Shown here: positions 13,427 through 16,070 of the stretch, piece after piece
Numbering within the stretch: position 1 is the first letter of the stretch
Layout of the letters: every line of letters begins with the position of its first letter
Assembly: GCA_949127925.1 (NCBI GenBank)
Contig: CASBQX010000113.1
Coordinates: forward strand, 1 to 16,070
Length of the DNA stretch: 16,070 nt
Direction: 5' to 3'
Source: Synechococcales cyanobacterium PMM_0002
Lineage (GTDB): Bacteria; Cyanobacteriota; Cyanobacteriia; Elainellales; Elainellaceae
The notes under the pieces: model-generated
The model's database searches: none
Told to the model about the DNA's origin: nothing
The model's input: the letters and a program-made list of their open reading frames with translations, nothing else
Made by a program: the position numbers and the translations under genes

Positions 13427-14345
13427 TTTTTCTCCGAGAAGCCGATTTTGAGATTCGAAACGGGCGCAAAAACAAGGTTTTAATTCGATCTTTAAGTTGA
13501 CGACCCAGGCTCCGTAACTGCGGAGCCACGGGTTCATGCTCTACCGACTGAGAAAACCGAGCAATGAGCAGTTCTCTCAGTTTACTGCTGGTCAGAGGAC
13601 GATTTAGTGTCCCCCGTTCGGCTAAAGAAATTGATCCCGTTTCTTCGGATACAACAACGCAAATACAATTTTCGACTCGTTCTGTAATTCCCATTGCCGC
13701 CCGATGGCGAGTGCCAAGCTGGCGAGATGCGTTGCGCTCTGACAACGGCAAAATCACACCAGCTGCCAAAATCCGAGAGCCGCGAATCAGGACAGCCCCA
13801 TCATGGAGGAGCGTTGACGTTTGAAAAATAGTTTGCAGCAGCTCTTTAGATACCTCGGCGTTTAACCGCACGCCAGGGACGGAAAAATCACGTTCATCCA
13901 TTGGGCGACTGGTTTCTAAGATCAACAACGCTCCTGTTCGGTTTTGAGATAGCTCTTTCACCGCGTCCACAATCTCATCAATGACGTTATCGGGTTTGGG
14001 CACTGCTTCGTTGGCGGGCAAAAACAGCTGACGAATTTCACCTCGGCCTAGCTGTTCCAACAAGCGACGAAATTCAGCCTGCAAAATAAAGGCCATCGCT
14101 ACTGCCGAACCAATCACCAGCTTTTCTAACACAAAGCTCAAGAGTTTGAGATGCACCGCATTACTAAAAGCCGATGCCAACATCAGCACAATCAGTCCCC
14201 GAACCATCCAGAGAGTACGGCGATCGCCAATAACGACCAACACCATATAGGTCAATGCCAGTACCAGCAGTACATCGACCGCAGGAAGCAGCAAGGACTG
14301 AGTCCAGCCAGGGTATGTCAGCCATTGCTTGATCAAAGATCCCAT
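13401..14345 (-). CDS. cdaA: Diadenylate cyclase CdaA
   Basis: CdaA joins two ATP molecules into the second messenger cyclic di-AMP. The 314-residue protein has three predicted membrane helices in the first 90 residues, then a DAC (DisA_N) domain with the catalytic DGA (182-184, in LLHDGAVLI) and RHR (213-215, in TRHRAAMGI) motifs, and a basic C-terminal tail of about 45 residues. It is intact and of normal length. Cyclic di-AMP controls potassium/osmotic balance in many bacteria and night survival and glycogen metabolism in cyanobacteria. It lies between lysA and uppS on the same strand, 337 bp after lysA, and overlaps uppS. The ATG at 14345 lacks a clear ribosome binding site. Confidence 0.97.
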   Translation of the reverse strand: MGSLIKQWLTYPGWTQSLLLPAVDVLLVLALTYMVLVVIGDRRTLWMVRGLIVLMLASAFSNAVHLKLLSFVLEKLVIGSAVAMAFILQAEFRRLLEQLGRGEIRQLFLPANEAVPKPDNVIDEIVDAVKELSQNRTGALLILETSRPMDERDFSVPGVRLNAEVSKELLQTIFQTSTLLHDGAVLIRGSRILAAGVILPLSERNASRQLGTRHRAAMGITERVENCICVVVSEETGSISLAERGTLNRPLTSSKLRELLIARFSQSVEHEPVAPQLRSLGRQLKDRIKTLFLRPFRISKSASRRKNDSKANRS

Positions 14346-14466
14346 CGGATTGATGTTAAAGCGAGTCTTTCAGCCCAGATTTCACGAAATCTTAGTCATA
14401 CACCTGGCGAGCTTCACAAATTAAATGCAAGAGAGGTAGTCACAATCAACTGTCTCAGTATCCACT

Positions 14467-14495
14467 GGTACAGTATTGCTTTTAAACGAGGTCAA
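14467..14495 (-). promoter_or_regulatory. Putative promoter upstream of cdaA
   Basis: On the minus strand TTGACC (14490-14495) is followed by a 17-bp spacer and TGTACC (14467-14472), about 120 bp before the cdaA start. The -10 match is modest. A perfect TTGACA lies 32 bp further upstream (14522-14527) in the same context GCGTTGAC, but without a good -10. The remaining part of the 14346-14682 gap holds a repeated CAACGCGCTT (14493 and 14576) and no gene. Confidence 0.3.
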
Positions 14496-14660
14496 CGCGC
14501 TTGATTCAAAATTTTTCGGATTGTCAACGCCTACATTACGCGAAAGCTGCCGATCCGTCACCCCTTTGCAGCAAACAACGCGCTTCATTGCTTGCTGTTA
14601 ATTTTATCCTAACGGAGTAAAATTCCTGCATTTATGCTTTTTTGAAGACGTGAATTGCTC

Positions 14661-14675
14661 CCCAGCGTTGCTGGG
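14661..14675 (-). terminator. Possible lysA terminator
   Basis: CCCAGC/GCTGGG with loop GTT forms a 6-bp GC-rich hairpin, 7 bp past the lysA stop on the minus strand. Outer bases can pair imperfectly (TTG/CAA). No T run follows on the minus strand, so read-through into cdaA is possible. Confidence 0.4.
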
Positions 14676-14682
14676 AAACAAT

Positions 14683-16070
14683 TTATGCGGGCGGTTTAGT
14701 CAACCTTTCTGGCAAACAATCGTGCCGAATGAGGTCTTGGTAGACTTCGCGCTGCAATATGAGGTTAGCCTCCCCATCGTTTACAATCACCGCTGCCGGA
14801 CGGGGCAGTCGATTGTAGTTTGACGCCATGCTGTAATTGTAGGCTCCCGTTCCCATCACGACGAGAATGTCTCCTGGCTCGGTCTTTGGCAGCATGGCCT
14901 GTTTAATGACAATATCGCCTGATTCACAGTGTTTTCCGGCGATCGCCACCGATTCTGTCAGGGGTTCTGACATCCGACTGGCCACCACTGCCCGGTATAC
15001 CGATTGATAGGTAATCGGTCTGGGGTTGTCAGACATGCCGCCATCCACCGTGACATAGGTGCGAATACCGGGCACCGTCTTTTGGCTACCCATGGTGTAT
15101 GCCGTTACACAAGCAGACCCAATTAAAGACCGTCCCGGCTCCGAGATGAGGCGAGGTAAGGATACCTGCTCACGGGCACAGGCATTCACGATCCCCTCAC
15201 AAATCACCTGTACCCACCGATCAATGCTAGGGGGATCATCGGCTTCGGTATAGCAAATACCTAGCCCGCCGCCAATGTCCAACTCTTGTACCGGAATGCC
15301 ATACTGTGCCGCTTTCCGCAACCACTGCACCATGACTCCCGTTAAATCTTGATGAGCCTGAAGTTCAAAAATTTGAGAACCAATATGAGCGTGTAGCCCC
15401 ACACAATTCAGGGACGGATGCTGAATAATAAAGGCAAAAACGGCGTCAAGCTGGTCGGGATCAAACCCAAATTTGCTGTCTAAGTGCCCTGTACGAATGT
15501 ATTCATGGGTATGGCACTCAATCCCTGGCGTCAACCGCAGCAAAATCCGAATTGTCGCTGGATCTAGAGCAGCGCTATTGGCCGCAAGTTCTACTAACGT
15601 ATGCAGCTCTAACCAGTTATCTACGACGATGGTGCAACCCGTTGAGACAGCTAACGCCAGTTCGTCTACCGACTTGTTGTTCCCGTGTAAATATAGGGCT
15701 TGCGCCGATACCCCAGCTTGAACGGCAGTATATAGTTCACCCCCCGACACCACGTCCACGCCTAAGCCTTCGCTGGCTACTATGGCGCAAACAGCTAAGC
15801 AGTTCCAGGCTTTAGACGCGTACAGCACCAGCGAGTCGCCCGGATAGTAGTGCCGAAAGGCGTCTCGATACTGGCGGCAGGCCGTCCTCAGCGTCGTCTC
15901 ATCTAAAATATAGAGCGGTGACCCAAACTGCTCCACCAGTGTTGTCACGTCAGATCCACCAATTTCCAGATGATCTCGGTCATTGACGCCAGCCGTCAGA
16001 GGCATCAAATGCTGGTTTGGAGAGGCCGCGTCTGTGACAGTTGGCAAGTACTGACGGCCAGAGTTTGCCA
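14683..16070 (-). CDS. lysA: Diaminopimelate decarboxylase, 5' end uncertain
   Basis: LysA removes CO2 from meso-diaminopimelate to make lysine, the last step of the pathway, using pyridoxal phosphate. Counting from the TTG at 16047, Lys79 in LYASKAWN is the PLP lysine; HIGSQ (221-225), GGGLG (259-263) and EPGRS (303-307) bind the cofactor phosphate and substrate, and Cys374-Glu375 in CESGD completes the active site across the dimer. All are intact. The frame stays open from 16047 to the window edge with no ATG or GTG, and TTG has no ribosome binding site, so the true start may be at 16047 or just beyond the window. I therefore mark it as 5' partial. cdaA and uppS follow on the same strand, an arrangement familiar from cyanobacteria. 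Confidence 0.95.
   Translation of the reverse strand, partial: ANSGRQYLPTVTDAASPNQHLMPLTAGVNDRDHLEIGGSDVTTLVEQFGSPLYILDETTLRTACRQYRDAFRHYYPGDSLVLYASKAWNCLAVCAIVASEGLGVDVVSGGELYTAVQAGVSAQALYLHGNNKSVDELALAVSTGCTIVVDNWLELHTLVELAANSAALDPATIRILLRLTPGIECHTHEYIRTGHLDSKFGFDPDQLDAVFAFIIQHPSLNCVGLHAHIGSQIFELQAHQDLTGVMVQWLRKAAQYGIPVQELDIGGGLGICYTEADDPPSIDRWVQVICEGIVNACAREQVSLPRLISEPGRSLIGSACVTAYTMGSQKTVPGIRTYVTVDGGMSDNPRPITYQSVYRAVVASRMSEPLTESVAIAGKHCESGDIVIKQAMLPKTEPGDILVVMGTGAYNYSMASNYNRLPRPAAVIVNDGEANLILQREVYQDLIRHDCLPERLTKPPA

Noticed and set aside
13427..13537. Longer UppS starting at 13537
   Set aside because: The extension lies inside cdaA coding sequence and does not match UppS; GGAG supports the ATG at 13426.
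14627..14643. Plus-strand terminator GCATTTATGC followed by six T
   Set aside because: The stem is only 3-4 bp and no plus-strand gene lies upstream.

Overview
The window looks like a chromosomal segment of a cyanobacterium, probably a filamentous Leptolyngbya-like or related lineage. The octamer GCGATCGC (HIP1) occurs about 30 times in 16 kb, where chance predicts well under one. The gene content is also typically cyanobacterial: a PAP/fibrillin protein, a DUF3143 protein, a stand-alone fasciclin protein, a long GlgB with two N-terminal domains, and the lysA/cdaA/uppS neighbourhood. There is no phage, transposase, CRISPR array or obvious genomic island. Most of the window is ordinary core and housekeeping sequence. 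The more unusual material is in the non-coding DNA and in small repeats.

Layout. Positions 3-665 are the 3' end of a DUF790 (Bax1-like) nuclease gene cut by the window edge. A DUF4349 lipoprotein gene follows (810-1766), then a folded palindromic repeat (about 1808-1853) and a small secreted cysteine-containing orphan (2042-2434). A closely spaced pair encodes a PAP/fibrillin protein (2536-3123) and an Fe-S-type RecB-like nuclease (3128-3979). A rhodanese-fold protein without its catalytic cysteine (4116-4493) converges on a fasciclin gene on the minus strand (4765-5166), with four stem-loops between them.

Positions 5167-6246 form a 1.1-kb stretch without protein genes. It holds tRNA-Val(CAC) on the minus strand, three copies of a TGAC-type dyad, several inverted and direct repeats, a terminator-like hairpin with no plus-strand gene in front of it, and a 78-nt foldable element upstream of glgB. 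Then come glgB (6247-8523) and an RTX-type calcium-binding protein (8723-9658). A plus-strand series encodes a YaaW-family protein (9857-10687), a membrane-anchored J-domain protein (10743-11342) and a DUF3143 protein (11480-11752).

The right end is all minus strand, in transcription order lysA (14683 to the window edge), cdaA (13401-14345), uppS (12677-13426) and a YdcF/DUF218 membrane protein (11799-12632). These fit a cell-envelope and signalling cluster: LysA makes lysine from diaminopimelate, a peptidoglycan precursor; CdaA makes cyclic di-AMP; UppS makes the undecaprenyl carrier lipid; and DUF218 proteins are linked to envelope metabolism. cdaA and uppS overlap by 26 bp and are probably translationally coupled.

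I did not find a clear undescribed multi-gene system. The best candidates for a closer look are the structured intergenic DNA around 4548-6146 (possible operators, a candidate small RNA, a glgB leader element) and the pairing of a membrane J-domain protein with YaaW and DUF3143 proteins.
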